Origin: Mixta calida | GTDB taxonomy: Bacteria > Pseudomonadota > Gammaproteobacteria > Enterobacterales > Enterobacteriaceae | DNA: 64,000 bases | Direction of reading: 5' to 3' | NCBI RefSeq assembly: GCF_002953215.1 | Contig: NZ_CP026378.1 | Location: 372,001 to 436,000, forward strand | Shown here: positions 28,743 to 38,047 of the stretch, one piece after another | Numbering within the stretch: position 1 is the first letter of the stretch | Layout of the letters: each line of letters begins with the position of its first letter | Made by a program: the position numbers and the translations under genes | Notes under the pieces: model-generated | Database searches by the model: none | The model's input: the letters and a program-made list of their open reading frames with translations, nothing else | What the model was told of the DNA's origin: nothing

Positions 28743-30815
28743 ATGGATTTAACCCAACTTGAGAAAGACGCCAGCGCAGCCGGGATCGCTGCCAGCTATA
28801 TCAATGCGAAGGGAGAGCCAGAGGCTATCAGCGCCGAAACCCGGCAAAAACTGCTGGAGGCGATGGGGTTTCCCCGTCCGGTCAGCGACGCGCCTGTCCC
28901 CGCAGTGAAAGTCTTTAGCGGACGACGCAAGCGGGAACTGGCGGTCGGCGGCAGCGGCCCGTTCCGGTGGACGCTGCAAACCGAACAGGGCAAAACGTAT
29001 CAGGGCGAGGCGCGGGGCGGCGAGACGTTTCCACTGCCGCCGCGTCTGCCGCAGGGCTATCATCAGCTGACGCTCACTCAGGGGGAAAACGCGTGGCCGT
29101 GCCGCATCATTATGGCGCCGCGCCGCTGCTATGAGCCGCAGGCGCTGCTGGAAGGACGCAAACTATGGGGCGCCTGCGTGCAGCTCTATACGCTGCGATC
29201 CGCGCGTAACTGGGGCATCGGCGATTTCGGCGATCTGAGCGAGATGCTGACACAGATCGCCGAACGCGGCGGCGATTTTATCGGCCTTAACCCGATTCAT
29301 TCGCTCTATCCCGCCAGCCCGGAGAGCGCCAGTCCTTACAGCCCGTCGTCGCGCCGCTGGATGAACGTGATCTATATCGACGTGGAGCGCGTGCCTGATT
29401 TCCAGCAGAGCGAAGAGGCGCAACGCTGGTGGCGGGATAAAGAGACGCAGCGGCGCATCAAGGCGGCGCGCGAGACCGAGTGGGTCGACTATAGCGCGGT
29501 GAACCAGCTTAAAATCGACGGCCTGCGGCTGGCCTGGGCGCAGTTCAGTACCCGCGATGAGCAGGACGCCACGCGCCGTCATTTCGAGGCGTACATAGCC
29601 GCGGGCGGCGAAAGCCTCTACAGCCAGGCGGCGTATGACGCGCTGCACGCCGCCATGCTGAAAGAAGATGGACAGCGCTGGGGCTGGCCAGCGTGGCCGG
29701 AAAAATATCGCCACGCGCAGAGCAAAGCGGTGCAGCAGTTCTGCCGTAAAAATGAGGACGAGGTGCGTTTCTGGCTCTGGCTGCAATGGCTGGCGAACCG
29801 GCAGTTTGACGAGTGCTGGCAGGTTTGCCAGCGGCACGGCATGTCGGTGGGGCTTTATCGCGATCTCGCCGTCGGCGTGGCGGAAGGGGGCGCGGAAACC
29901 TGGAGCGATCCCGATCTCTACTGTCTGAAGGCATCGGTAGGCGCGCCGCCCGATATTCTGGGACCGCTGGGCCAGAACTGGGGCTTGCCGCCGATGGACC
30001 CGCATGTGATGGCGGCGCGCGCTTATCAGCCCTTTATTGATATGCTGCGCGCCAATATGGCGAGCTGCGGCGCGCTGCGCATCGATCATGTCATGTCGAT
30101 GCTGCGCCTGTGGTGGATACCCTATGGCCAGACGGCGGACCACGGCGCCTACGTCTACTATCCAGTGGACGACCTGCTGGCGATCCTGGCGCTGGAAAGC
30201 CACCGTAACCGCTGTATGGTGATCGGCGAGGATCTCGGCACGGTGCCGAAAGAGATCATCGGCAAGCTGCGCAGCGGCGGCATCTATTCGTGGAAGGTGC
30301 TCTACTTTGAGCAGGAGAGCGCCGATCGCTATCGCGCGCCGCAGGAGTGGCAGCGTCAGGCGATGGCCAGCGCCACGACGCACGATCTGCCGACGCTGCG
30401 CGGATTCTGGAGCGCGGGCGATCTGACGTTGGGCGAAACGCTGGGGCTTTACCCGGACAAAGTGGTGCTCAAAGGGCTGTATGAAAACCGCGAACGGCAG
30501 AAGCAGGCGCTGCTGGACGCGCTGCACGAGCAGGGCTGCGTGCCGAAAAAGCTGGGCAAGCGGGCGGTGAAAGTACCGGCTTCCGCCGAGCTAAGCCGTG
30601 GAATGCAGCGTTATATCGCCGAAAGCGCCAGCGCGCTGCTGGGGCTGCAACCGGAAGACTGGCTGGAGATGGAAAAACCGGTGAACGTGCCGGGCACGGT
30701 GGATCAATATCCTAACTGGCGACGCAAGCTCAGCCGCACGCTGGAAGAGATGTTCAACGATGAACAGATCAACCGGCTGATTAAGGATCTCGATAAACGG
30801 CGGCGGGCAAGTTAA
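28743..30815 (+). CDS. malQ: 4-alpha-glucanotransferase MalQ (amylomaltase)
   Basis: GH77 enzyme that disproportionates maltodextrins, releasing glucose and making longer chains for MalP. It has 690 residues (E. coli 694). Motifs seen are LRIDHVMSMLRLWWIP (nucleophile Asp), VIGEDLGTVP (acid/base Glu) and TTHDLPTLRGFW (transition-state Asp). AGGAAG precedes the ATG. It is followed by a strong terminator; gntT, which adjoins malQ in E. coli, is absent. Confidence 0.96.
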   Translation: MDLTQLEKDASAAGIAASYINAKGEPEAISAETRQKLLEAMGFPRPVSDAPVPAVKVFSGRRKRELAVGGSGPFRWTLQTEQGKTYQGEARGGETFPLPPRLPQGYHQLTLTQGENAWPCRIIMAPRRCYEPQALLEGRKLWGACVQLYTLRSARNWGIGDFGDLSEMLTQIAERGGDFIGLNPIHSLYPASPESASPYSPSSRRWMNVIYIDVERVPDFQQSEEAQRWWRDKETQRRIKAARETEWVDYSAVNQLKIDGLRLAWAQFSTRDEQDATRRHFEAYIAAGGESLYSQAAYDALHAAMLKEDGQRWGWPAWPEKYRHAQSKAVQQFCRKNEDEVRFWLWLQWLANRQFDECWQVCQRHGMSVGLYRDLAVGVAEGGAETWSDPDLYCLKASVGAPPDILGPLGQNWGLPPMDPHVMAARAYQPFIDMLRANMASCGALRIDHVMSMLRLWWIPYGQTADHGAYVYYPVDDLLAILALESHRNRCMVIGEDLGTVPKEIIGKLRSGGIYSWKVLYFEQESADRYRAPQEWQRQAMASATTHDLPTLRGFWSAGDLTLGETLGLYPDKVVLKGLYENRERQKQALLDALHEQGCVPKKLGKRAVKVPASAELSRGMQRYIAESASALLGLQPEDWLEMEKPVNVPGTVDQYPNWRRKLSRTLEEMFNDEQINRLIKDLDKRRRAS

Positions 30816-30840
30816 TTATTACGTCAGGCAAGTTAGCATA

Positions 30841-30873
30841 AAAAAGGCGACCTTCTGGTCGCCTTTTCTTTTT
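30841..30873. terminator. Bidirectional terminator between malQ and nfuA
   Basis: AAAAGGCGACC (30842-30852) / GGTCGCCTTTT (30857-30867) with loop TTCT is followed by further T to 30873. Confidence 0.85.
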
Positions 30874-30934
30874 TGCGCTTCCAGGGTTTGCCAGGAAACC
30901 CCTGCTTATTTTCAGCGTAGCCGTCAGGCCGCGC

Positions 30935-31510
30935 TTAGTAGTAAGAGTGTTCGCCGCGCTGATGCTCGGTCAGATCGCGCACGCCTTTCAGCTCAGGGAA
31001 AGCGGCCAGCAGCTCTTTCTCAATCCCTTCTTTCAGCGTCACGTCGACCATAGAACAGCCGTTGCAACCGCCGCCGAATTGCAGGATCGCATAGCCTTCG
31101 TCGGTAATTTCCATCAGCGTGACGCGACCGCCGTGGCTCGCCAGCTGCGGGTTGATCTGCGCCTGTAACAGATATTCTACGCGCTCGATCAGCGGCGCAT
31201 CGTCGGCCACCTTGCGCATTTTAGCGTTCGGCGCTTTCAGCGTTAGCTGCGAACCGAGATTGTCGGTAACGAAGTCGATTTCGGCGTCTTCAAGGTAAGG
31301 CGCGCTCAGCTCGTCAACGTAGGCGGACAGCTTTTCGAACTTCAGCTCAGTATCGGTCGGCTCCACGGCGTCGGGCGGGCAGTAGGAGACGCCACATTCA
31401 GCAGTTGGCGTGCCCGGATTAATGACGAACACGCGGATTTGGGTGCCATCTTCCTGATTTGACAGCAATTTTGCAAAATGCTCCTGGGCGGCATCGGTAA
31501 TTCGGATCAT
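30935..31510 (-). CDS. nfuA: Fe-S cluster carrier NfuA
   Basis: A 191-residue protein, the same length as E. coli NfuA, that holds a [4Fe-4S] cluster at its dimer interface and delivers it to targets such as aconitase under iron starvation or oxidative stress. It has an A-type-like N-terminal domain lacking the cluster cysteines and a C-terminal Nfu domain with CNGC ([12 protein letters not shown], Cys149 and Cys152). An IscR type-1 site overlaps its promoter. Confidence 0.96.
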   Translation of the reverse strand: MIRITDAAQEHFAKLLSNQEDGTQIRVFVINPGTPTAECGVSYCPPDAVEPTDTELKFEKLSAYVDELSAPYLEDAEIDFVTDNLGSQLTLKAPNAKMRKVADDAPLIERVEYLLQAQINPQLASHGGRVTLMEITDEGYAILQFGGGCNGCSMVDVTLKEGIEKELLAAFPELKGVRDLTEHQRGEHSYY

Positions 31511-31522
31511 GGCAGTTGCTCA

Positions 31523-31547
31523 ATAGTTGACTAATTTAGTTGGTTAT
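31523..31547. promoter_or_regulatory. IscR type-1 binding site at the nfuA promoter
   Basis: The 25 bases match the IscR type-1 consensus (ATASYYGACT, four W/Y bases, AGTCRRSTAT) at 23 of 25 positions by my count. They include TTGACTAATTTAGTTGG. The site overlaps the -10 hexamer and start point of nfuA, so cluster-loaded IscR should repress. E. coli nfuA is a known IscR target. Confidence 0.75.
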
Positions 31548-31574
31548 AATACGCCCATCGCCGACGCTCTACAA
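31546..31574 (-). promoter_or_regulatory. nfuA promoter
   Basis: On the minus strand TTGTAG (31569-31574) and TATTAT (31546-31551) are spaced 17 bases. The -35 hexamer overlaps the gntX stop codon. Confidence 0.65.
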
Positions 31575-32252
31575 GGTACGGCACAGGCACCAAATCTGGA
31601 CGCTGGCGGCGCCAGCATGCAGTAGCAGACGGCTGATTTCCGCTACCGTACTGCCGGTGGTCACCACATCATCAATCAGAGCGATATGGCGATCGCGCAC
31701 GGCGATTTCAAGGCGAAAAGCGTTACGCAGGTTATGTCTGCGCGCATGGGCGCTCAGCTGATGCTGAACATGCCCGGCGCGGCGGCGGGTCAGCCCGTTC
31801 GGGCGGTATGCGCAGCGCAGCCAGCGCGCCAGCGGCCTTGCCAGCAGGTCGGCCTGATTAAAGCCCCGTCGCCAGGCACGGCGGCGATGCAGCGGAACGG
31901 CTAGCAGCAGATCGGGCCGGGGCAGGCCGCGTTCACGTTTTGCCGATAACCAGCTTAGCAAAATCAGCCGCGCCAACATCACAGAGAGTGCGGTAACGCC
32001 GGAGAATTTGTGGCGCGCGATCAGCTGGCTTAGCGGCGGACGGTAATCAGTGACCGCCACCAGATGTTGCCACGGCGGCGGACGGCGCAGGCAACGCCCG
32101 CAGGCGACGCGGGAATTGCTGGCGGGCAGCCCGCAGCGCGGACAGCAAAGCGGCAGCGGCGGCAGGGCGCGCAGGCAGTAGCTGCAAAGCCCTTGTGACG
32201 TGAGTTTCAGCGGCGACTGGCATAGCCAACAGCCTCCCTGCATTGGTAGCAT
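31569..32252 (-). CDS. gntX: ComF-family phosphoribosyltransferase-like protein GntX
   Basis: A 227-residue protein, matching E. coli GntX, also called YhgH. Four CxxC-type pairs in the first 55 residues (CWLC, CSYC, CPRC, CGRC) suggest a zinc site. The C-terminal type I phosphoribosyltransferase domain has the PRPP loop IALIDDVVTTGSTV. The family includes ComFC of competent bacteria; the role in non-competent enterobacteria is unproven, with DNA use as a nutrient suggested. GGGAGG precedes the ATG. It is divergent from bioH by 39 bases. Confidence 0.9.
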   Translation of the reverse strand: MLPMQGGCWLCQSPLKLTSQGLCSYCLRALPPLPLCCPRCGLPASNSRVACGRCLRRPPPWQHLVAVTDYRPPLSQLIARHKFSGVTALSVMLARLILLSWLSAKRERGLPRPDLLLAVPLHRRRAWRRGFNQADLLARPLARWLRCAYRPNGLTRRRAGHVQHQLSAHARRHNLRNAFRLEIAVRDRHIALIDDVVTTGSTVAEISRLLLHAGAASVQIWCLCRTL

Positions 32253-32291
32253 AGCGACCTCCCTGATTTAGCGATGATGAGACCATAACTG

Positions 32292-33065
32292 ATGACCCAG
32301 CTTTACTGGCACACCACCGGCACCGGCGATAGCGATCTTGTGCTGCTTCACGGATGGGGACTGAATGCTGAGGTGTGGCGTTGCATCGTCGAGCCGCTCA
32401 GCGCGCAGTTTCGTCTGCACCTGGTCGACCTGCCCGGCTTTGGCCGCAGCCAGGGGTTCGGCGCCCTGACGCTGGATGAGATGGTGGAGGCGCTGCTGCC
32501 CCGTCTGCCGGAAAAGGCGACGCTGCTGGGCTGGTCGCTGGGCGGCCTGGTGGCCAGCCGACTGACGCTGCGCTATCCGCAGCGGGTGTCGCGTCTGATT
32601 ACCGTCGCCTCTTCGCCGCGCTTTACCGCAGTGGACGCACAGTGGCCGGGGATCAAGCCCGATACGCTGGCGAGTTTTCAGCAGCAGCTAAGCGAGGATT
32701 ATCAGCGCACCGTGGAACGCTTTCTGGCGTTGCAAACGCTCGGTACCCAGAGCGCCCGACAGGATGCGCGCGCGCTGAAAGAGGTGGTGCTGTCGCAGCC
32801 GATTCCACCGGTCGAGGTGCTGGCGGGCGGTCTGGAGATCCTGCGCTGCGTCGATCTGCGCGATGAGATGGACGCGCTGGCGGTGCCGCTGCTGCGCCTC
32901 TATGGCTACCTCGACGGGCTGGTGCCGCGTAAAACGGCGGCGCTGCTGGATGAGCGCTGGCCGCAAAGCGCTTCGCTGGTGATGGAGAAAGCGGCGCATG
33001 CGCCTTTTATCTCCCATCCGCAGGAATTTTGCGCCGCGGTCGTCCGCTTCACTCTTTCAGATTAA
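32292..33065 (+). CDS. bioH: Pimeloyl-ACP methyl ester carboxylesterase BioH
   Basis: Alpha/beta hydrolase that removes the methyl ester from pimeloyl-ACP and ends the BioC-BioH route to the biotin pimeloyl moiety. It has 257 residues (E. coli 256). The catalytic triad is Ser82 in GWSLGG, Asp208 in GYLDGLVP and His236 in KAAHAPF. Placement next to gntX, away from the main bio operon, is the same as in E. coli. Confidence 0.95.
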   Translation: MTQLYWHTTGTGDSDLVLLHGWGLNAEVWRCIVEPLSAQFRLHLVDLPGFGRSQGFGALTLDEMVEALLPRLPEKATLLGWSLGGLVASRLTLRYPQRVSRLITVASSPRFTAVDAQWPGIKPDTLASFQQQLSEDYQRTVERFLALQTLGTQSARQDARALKEVVLSQPIPPVEVLAGGLEILRCVDLRDEMDALAVPLLRLYGYLDGLVPRKTAALLDERWPQSASLVMEKAAHAPFISHPQEFCAAVVRFTLSD

Positions 33066-33244
33066 GAAAGTTTATCGCTTTAACTGGCAAAATATCACCT
33101 GGCGTTAATACTTGAACCTGAGCAAGGCCGCTGACTATGACTTTGTATAAGTCACCCAGGGAGCAGGGCGCTTTATTCCCTATCTCATTGTATTCATTCG
33201 GCGGCCATTGGGAAAATCGGTCAACTATAAGACGAAGGTGTACT

Positions 33245-33514
33245 ATGAATATGATCAAAACTGTTGCTGTTACCTGCCTGCTGGGCGGCCTCTCTTTCTC
33301 CGTACTGGCAGCGAAAGAGATCACCAAAGAAGAAGTGCAGAAGATGAATCTGCAAAAAATTGGCACCGTAAACACCACGGCGGAAACCACTTCGCCGATG
33401 GACGCCAAACGCGAACTGTCAAAAATGGCGGATGAAAAAGGCGGCCAGTATTACGTCGTCATCGCTGGCCGCGAGCACGGCCGTTTCAGCGCGACCGCAG
33501 ACGTGTATAAATAA
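33245..33514 (+). CDS. Small exported DUF1471 (YhcN/BhsA/YdgH-type) protein
   Basis: An 89-residue protein with an N-terminal signal peptide of about 22 residues (ending SVLA) and a DUF1471 domain. The end reads GGQYYVVIAGREHGRFSATA and is typical of the family. Members such as BhsA, McbA and YhcN are periplasmic or surface proteins linked to stress and biofilm behaviour. The specific role here is unknown. The ATG at 33245 has GAAGG eight bases before it; a second ATG two codons later is possible. It is not at this position in E. coli. Confidence 0.8.
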   Translation: MNMIKTVAVTCLLGGLSFSVLAAKEITKEEVQKMNLQKIGTVNTTAETTSPMDAKRELSKMADEKGGQYYVVIAGREHGRFSATADVYK

Positions 33515-33559
33515 GGGTTTAGCAGGCACAGGCGCGATGGCTGCGCCTGCTACCCTTTC
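33515..33559. terminator. Hairpin shared by the DUF1471 gene and the phosphorylase gene
   Basis: GGGT..AGCAGGC (33515-33527) pairs with GCCTGCT..ACCC (33545-33555), with an inner CAG/CTG. It starts right after the DUF1471 stop and contains the stop codon of the converging gene. The T-run is short. Confidence 0.55.
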
Positions 33560-35238
33560 AACCACAGGTAGTGCCACGGCGGCAGCGTAACCGGCTGCGC
33601 GCCATCGATGATCTTCTGCTCGATAATATCCCGATATTTTTTCCCCTCCGGCAAAACGGCGCTGACGCTTTTTTCGCTCAGATTAAACACGCACAGCAGA
33701 TTATTTTCGCCATCCGGCGTATGGCGCCGCATCATCAGCAGCGTATTGTCGCTATCGAGGATTTCCATGGGATTATCGGGATGGAACGCCGCCTGACGCG
33801 TGCGCAGTTGGATCAGCGCGCTGAGACGGTTAAAGATCTGCTGACGCAGATAGTCCGCGCCCGATAACGCTTTCTCAATAAACGACAGCGCATATTTCTC
33901 ACGGTTGATGGCGCGGTTGTGACCCGCCACTCTGACCCCTTCGACATCGTTGCGCGAGCCAAGAATGCTCTGGATATAGATGGCGGGCACGCCGGGAAAG
34001 GCCAGCAGTATGGCGTGCGCCAGCATAAAACGCCGGATGCGCGTGTCGTCATCATCGTCCTGCTTATTCAGCGCATCCATATAGGTGACGTTGATTTCAT
34101 ATGGGCTGGTGGTGCCGTCCGGGTTGTTTTTATAGGAGACCAGCGCGCCCTCCAGCGCCAGGTCGCGCACCAGCGAAACGATTTCCACCTCCGGCAGGAT
34201 GCCGCGCGCCGGGTTCAGCCCGATGCCGTCGTGGGAGGCGAGGAAGTTAAAGAAGGTGGTGTTGCCGCTGCTGAGATCGAGCCCGGCGGCCCACTGACGC
34301 AGCGCGCGTGCCGAGCCGTTATGGATGGCGTGCAGCACCAACGGCGGCAGGGAAAACTGATAGACCATCTGCGCCTCATCCTGACCGTTGCCGAAGTAGC
34401 TGATGTTGTCCTGATGCGGCACGTTGGTTTCGGTGATGATGACCGTGCCGGGCGCGACGGCGTCTGCAATGGCGCGAAACAGCTTCACCAGCAGATGCGT
34501 GTTCTCCAGGTGAATGCAGCGGGTGCCGGGCGTTTTCCACATATAACCTACGGCGTCGAGGCGCACATAGTCAGCGCCCTTTTTCAGATACTCCAGCAGC
34601 ACGTCAACCATGCGGATCAGTACTTCAGGGCTGGCGAAGTTCAGATCGATCTGATCGGCGCTGAAAGTGGTCCAGATATAGTGGGTTTCGCCATTGGCGC
34701 GCAGAAAAGGGGTGAGCAGCGGCGAGGTGCGCGGGCGGGTCACGCCGCTTAAATCGGTGCCGGGCGCCATGCTGATAAAAAAATCGTCCCAGCCCGGATC
34801 GCAGGCCAGCCAGTGCTTAAACCAGGGGCTGTGGGCGGAAATATGGTTGCAGACGAAATCGAACATCAGGCGCGTATGGGTATGCAGCTCGGCGACGTTG
34901 CGCCATTCGCCGCAGATCGGGTTCACCTGATGGTAATCGATAACGGAAAAGCCGTCGTCGGAGGACCAGGGATAAAACGGCAGCAGATGCACCAGATTGA
35001 ACGTCGATTGCAGATGCTGTTGATAAAAACGTGAAAAGGTGGCGAGCGTCGGCGCCTCCGGCTCGCGGAACTGATCGGCGTAGGTGATCAGCACCACATC
35101 TTTTTCATCCCAGTGTGGCTTGCGCGGTTTTTTTATCGCATCGCGGGCGGCGCGAATGTGCGAAAGCAGACGCTCCCGCGCGCCCATCGGGAAAGCGTCC
35201 TGGTAGATCTTATCGATTAAGTTATTGATAATATCCAT
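33550..35238 (-). CDS. GH13_18 sugar phosphorylase, probable glucosylglycerate phosphorylase (YcjM-like)
   Basis: A 562-residue GH13 subfamily 18 enzyme. It aligns along its length with E. coli YcjM, which phosphorolyses glucosylglycerate to glucose 1-phosphate and glycerate; the wider family includes sucrose phosphorylase. Catalytic motifs are YVRLDAVGYMWK (nucleophile Asp), VIITETNVPH (acid/base Glu) and FLASHDGIGLN. The start ATG at 35238 matches MDIINNLIDKIY; an in-frame GTG at 35256 is possible and no ribosome-binding site is strong. It lies downstream of feoB on the same strand, with no transporter or regulator around it, unlike the ycj operon. Substrate is inferred from homology only. 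Confidence 0.82.
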   Translation of the reverse strand: MDIINNLIDKIYQDAFPMGARERLLSHIRAARDAIKKPRKPHWDEKDVVLITYADQFREPEAPTLATFSRFYQQHLQSTFNLVHLLPFYPWSSDDGFSVIDYHQVNPICGEWRNVAELHTHTRLMFDFVCNHISAHSPWFKHWLACDPGWDDFFISMAPGTDLSGVTRPRTSPLLTPFLRANGETHYIWTTFSADQIDLNFASPEVLIRMVDVLLEYLKKGADYVRLDAVGYMWKTPGTRCIHLENTHLLVKLFRAIADAVAPGTVIITETNVPHQDNISYFGNGQDEAQMVYQFSLPPLVLHAIHNGSARALRQWAAGLDLSSGNTTFFNFLASHDGIGLNPARGILPEVEIVSLVRDLALEGALVSYKNNPDGTTSPYEINVTYMDALNKQDDDDDTRIRRFMLAHAILLAFPGVPAIYIQSILGSRNDVEGVRVAGHNRAINREKYALSFIEKALSGADYLRQQIFNRLSALIQLRTRQAAFHPDNPMEILDSDNTLLMMRRHTPDGENNLLCVFNLSEKSVSAVLPEGKKYRDIIEQKIIDGAQPVTLPPWHYLWLKG

Positions 35239-35327
35239 GATTACCCAGCGGGCCACAGCTTCAGGTTGGGGGAGGCGTTAGTTTTTACTGTAGACCGCTG
35301 GGCTGAATTCGCAACTGTTGCTCCCGG

Positions 35328-37640
35328 CTAGTGACAATTGCTGCTTTTTAACGGCGCCTCGTAGCGCTCTACCGGCAGCACCCTGATGGGTATGCGCTGC
35401 GGGGGCAGGCGAACACGACGCAGCGCCAGCAGCAGCGCGCCGTTAAACAGCAGCACCAGCAGGATGGTCAGGCCGCTGGCCAGCGGCTGTTCGCCGATAC
35501 GCGAGAACTGCCAGAACAGCGTAGCGAGCGAATACGCGACGTTCAGGCCCCAGAAAATAGAAAAGCCCATCCAGCGACGGCTGCTTTCGCGGGCGATGGC
35601 GCCCATTACCGATACGCACGGCACATAGAGCAGCACGAACAGCAGATAGCTGAAGGCGGCGGCGTCGCTGCCGAACTGGCGGTGCATCTGCCCCATCGCG
35701 CCGCCAGCCATTTCGCCGTCGCCCTTGCTGGCTTCAATCGGGTTGGCCAGCACGCTCAGGCTCAGCGTATCTTTCAGGCCCTGCCAGGTTTCCGTCACCG
35801 CGTCTCCCAGCTCCGCCTTCAGGCTCCAGCTGGCGGCATCGAACGGCTCCTCATGCAGCGCTTCGGCGGTATAGAGCGTGTTCAGCGTGCCGACCACCAC
35901 TTCTTTCGCCATCGCGCCGGTGATCAGGCCGACCGTCGCCTGCCAGTTGTCGGAATGAATGCCGATCGGCGTCAGCAGCGGCGTTAATCCCCGGCTGACG
36001 CTGGCCAGCGCCGAATCGTTGATGGTGTTGACCGGCTGGCCGTTAAACGAAAAGCTGTTCAGGCCGCCAATCAATACGCTGGCGATGACAATCACTTTCC
36101 CCGCGCGCAGCACAAAGCCGCGCAGACGTTGCCAGGCCTGAAGCAGCAGGCTTTTCAGGTGCGGCACATGCCAGCTCGGCAGCTCCATAACAAACGGCGA
36201 CGCCTCGCCGCGCAGCAGCGTATGCTTCAACAGCAGGCCAGTTAAGATCGCCATGACGATGCCGGTCAGATAGAGACTGAAGACCACCAGCGCCCCATGC
36301 GCACCGAAGAAGGCGGCGGAAAACACCGCAAAAATAGCCAGCCGGGCGCCGCAGGACATAAAGGGCGCCATCATGATAGTAATCAGCCGCTCGCGCGTCG
36401 CATCCAGCGTCCGCGCGCCCATCACCGACGGCACGTTGCAGCCGAAGCCGACAATCAGCGGCACAAAAGATTTCCCCGGCAGACCGAGCGACTGCATCAG
36501 CCGGTCGACCACAAAGGCGGCGCGCGCCATATAACCGGAATCCTCCATAAAGGAGAGGAACAGATACATCAGGCCGATCTGCGGCACCAGCGGCAGTACC
36601 GTATTGATGCCGCCGCCGATCCCCTGCGCCAGGAACAGCGTCAGCCAGGTGGGGAAATGCAGCGTATAGCCAAGCCACTGGGTGCCGTGAATAAACAGCG
36701 CCGCCGAACCGACGTCGAACAGCGGTTGCAGCGCGCCGCCGATATTGATCGCCAGCAGAAACATCAGGTACATCATCAGCAAAAAGATGGGAATGCCGAG
36801 CCAGCGGTTCAGCACAATGCGGTCGAGCTGCTGCGACAGCTGATGTGGCGCGGCGAGATGTTGGTTGCTGACGGCGACGCACAGCGCGGAAAGCTGCTGA
36901 TAACGCGCGGCGGCGATCGCCACGGCGGGATCGAGCGTCAGCTCGCTATTCAACGCCGCCAGCCGCTGCAACGCCAGCTCCCCTACCTGCTGACGGCTGT
37001 AGACGTCGCCTTCCAGCAGCTGTAGCGCCAGCCAGCGTCGGCGCTGGCGGCTTTCGCTCACCGGCATGGCGGCGGCCAGTTGGTCGGCGGCGGCGTCCAG
37101 CGCAGGCGGATAGTCCACTTTCAGCGGCGACCCGGCCTCCACGCCTTTATCGATCAGCTGTTTCAGACGATCGAGGCCGCTGCCGCGCGTGGAGACGACC
37201 GGCACCACCGGACAGCCGAGGCGCTGCGACAGCGCCGGAATATCGATGCTGATGCGTTGGTTTTCCGCCATGTCCAGCATGTTCAGCGCCACGATGCAGG
37301 GCACGCCCAGTTCGCGCAGCTGAAGGGTGAGGTAGAGATTGCGTTCAAGATTGCAGGCGTCCACCACGTTGATCAGCAGGTCCGCCTGTTGGCTCAGCAC
37401 AAAATGGCAGGCGATCTGCTCGTCGATAGACGCCTGCTGGGAAATGGTGGTCAGCGAATAGGTGCCGGGCAGGTCGATAAGGTTGACGCGGGTGCTGCCC
37501 GCAGTGAAGAAGCCCTCTTTACGCTCCACGGTCACGCCAGCCCAGTTGCCGACGCGCTGGCGTGCGCCGGTGAGCTGGTTGAACAGGGTGGTTTTTCCGG
37601 CGTTGGGATTGCCTAACAGACCGACAGTAACGTTTTTCAT
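35328..37640 (-). CDS. feoB: Ferrous iron transporter FeoB
   Basis: A 770-residue inner-membrane Fe2+ transporter (E. coli 773). An N-terminal G-protein domain has [22 protein letters not shown] and a likely NMLDMAE specificity loop. A linker and a polytopic C-terminal domain follow, with two Gate-type regions containing GFGCNVPS and [12 protein letters not shown]. It overlaps feoA by four bases. The third gene of the E. coli operon, feoC, is missing: the next gene downstream is the phosphorylase. Confidence 0.96.
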   Translation of the reverse strand: MKNVTVGLLGNPNAGKTTLFNQLTGARQRVGNWAGVTVERKEGFFTAGSTRVNLIDLPGTYSLTTISQQASIDEQIACHFVLSQQADLLINVVDACNLERNLYLTLQLRELGVPCIVALNMLDMAENQRISIDIPALSQRLGCPVVPVVSTRGSGLDRLKQLIDKGVEAGSPLKVDYPPALDAAADQLAAAMPVSESRQRRRWLALQLLEGDVYSRQQVGELALQRLAALNSELTLDPAVAIAAARYQQLSALCVAVSNQHLAAPHQLSQQLDRIVLNRWLGIPIFLLMMYLMFLLAINIGGALQPLFDVGSAALFIHGTQWLGYTLHFPTWLTLFLAQGIGGGINTVLPLVPQIGLMYLFLSFMEDSGYMARAAFVVDRLMQSLGLPGKSFVPLIVGFGCNVPSVMGARTLDATRERLITIMMAPFMSCGARLAIFAVFSAAFFGAHGALVVFSLYLTGIVMAILTGLLLKHTLLRGEASPFVMELPSWHVPHLKSLLLQAWQRLRGFVLRAGKVIVIASVLIGGLNSFSFNGQPVNTINDSALASVSRGLTPLLTPIGIHSDNWQATVGLITGAMAKEVVVGTLNTLYTAEALHEEPFDAASWSLKAELGDAVTETWQGLKDTLSLSVLANPIEASKGDGEMAGGAMGQMHRQFGSDAAAFSYLLFVLLYVPCVSVMGAIARESSRRWMGFSIFWGLNVAYSLATLFWQFSRIGEQPLASGLTILLVLLFNGALLLALRRVRLPPQRIPIRVLPVERYEAPLKSSNCH

Positions 37641-37876
37641 GCCGCCTCCTTGCCTGCAACCGGCTGTAGTTGCAGCAGCGCCAAATCCTTTTTACGCAGC
37701 ATCAGGCTAACGCGGCCCGCCTGAATTTGCAGCGGATCGCCTAACGGCGCAATGCGCACCACTTCGAAACAGGCGCCGGGCAGCAGGCCCAGGGAGAGCA
37801 GTTTCTGGCGCCAGGCGGGGCTGACTGCGGGCGAGAAGCCGAGAATTTGATAGTGCTGACGGGCAAGCAATGACAT
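37637..37876 (-). CDS. feoA: Ferrous iron transport protein FeoA
   Basis: A 79-residue SH3-fold cytoplasmic protein (E. coli 75) that works with FeoB. The core [16 protein letters not shown] and [14 protein letters not shown] match the family. The ATG at 37876 has GAGG eight bases upstream; the longer frame back to a TTG at 37918 has no family support. A Fur box lies 55-72 bases before the start. Confidence 0.93.
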   Translation of the reverse strand: MSLLARQHYQILGFSPAVSPAWRQKLLSLGLLPGACFEVVRIAPLGDPLQIQAGRVSLMLRKKDLALLQLQPVAGKEAA

Positions 37877-37929
37877 GGCTGGTACCTCATGGACTGTCGC
37901 GTTGCGCGACAATGACAAAACGGCACCAT

Positions 37930-37948
37930 ATTAATGATAATAATTCTC
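37930..37948. promoter_or_regulatory. Fur box upstream of feoA
   Basis: The 19 bases match the Fur consensus at 15 of 19 positions, with the run TAATGATAAT intact. This agrees with iron repression of feoAB. Confidence 0.65.
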
Positions 37949-37967
37949 GTTAGTGTTGACGTAGAGC

Positions 37968-37998
37968 AAAAAATAGCAAGGACGACAGAACGTCGCCC
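37968..37998 (-). terminator. Possible tex terminator
   Basis: Read on the minus strand, GGGCGACG and the imperfect partner GTCGTCC form a hairpin followed by a T-rich run (37968-37973). A second hairpin without T-run, GGCGGCA/TGCCGCC, lies at 38024-38040, directly after the tex stop. Confidence 0.4.
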
Positions 37999-38047
37999 TT
38001 ACGTTTTTACATGGCTTGCCGAAGGCGGCAGGATGCCGCCTGACGTT

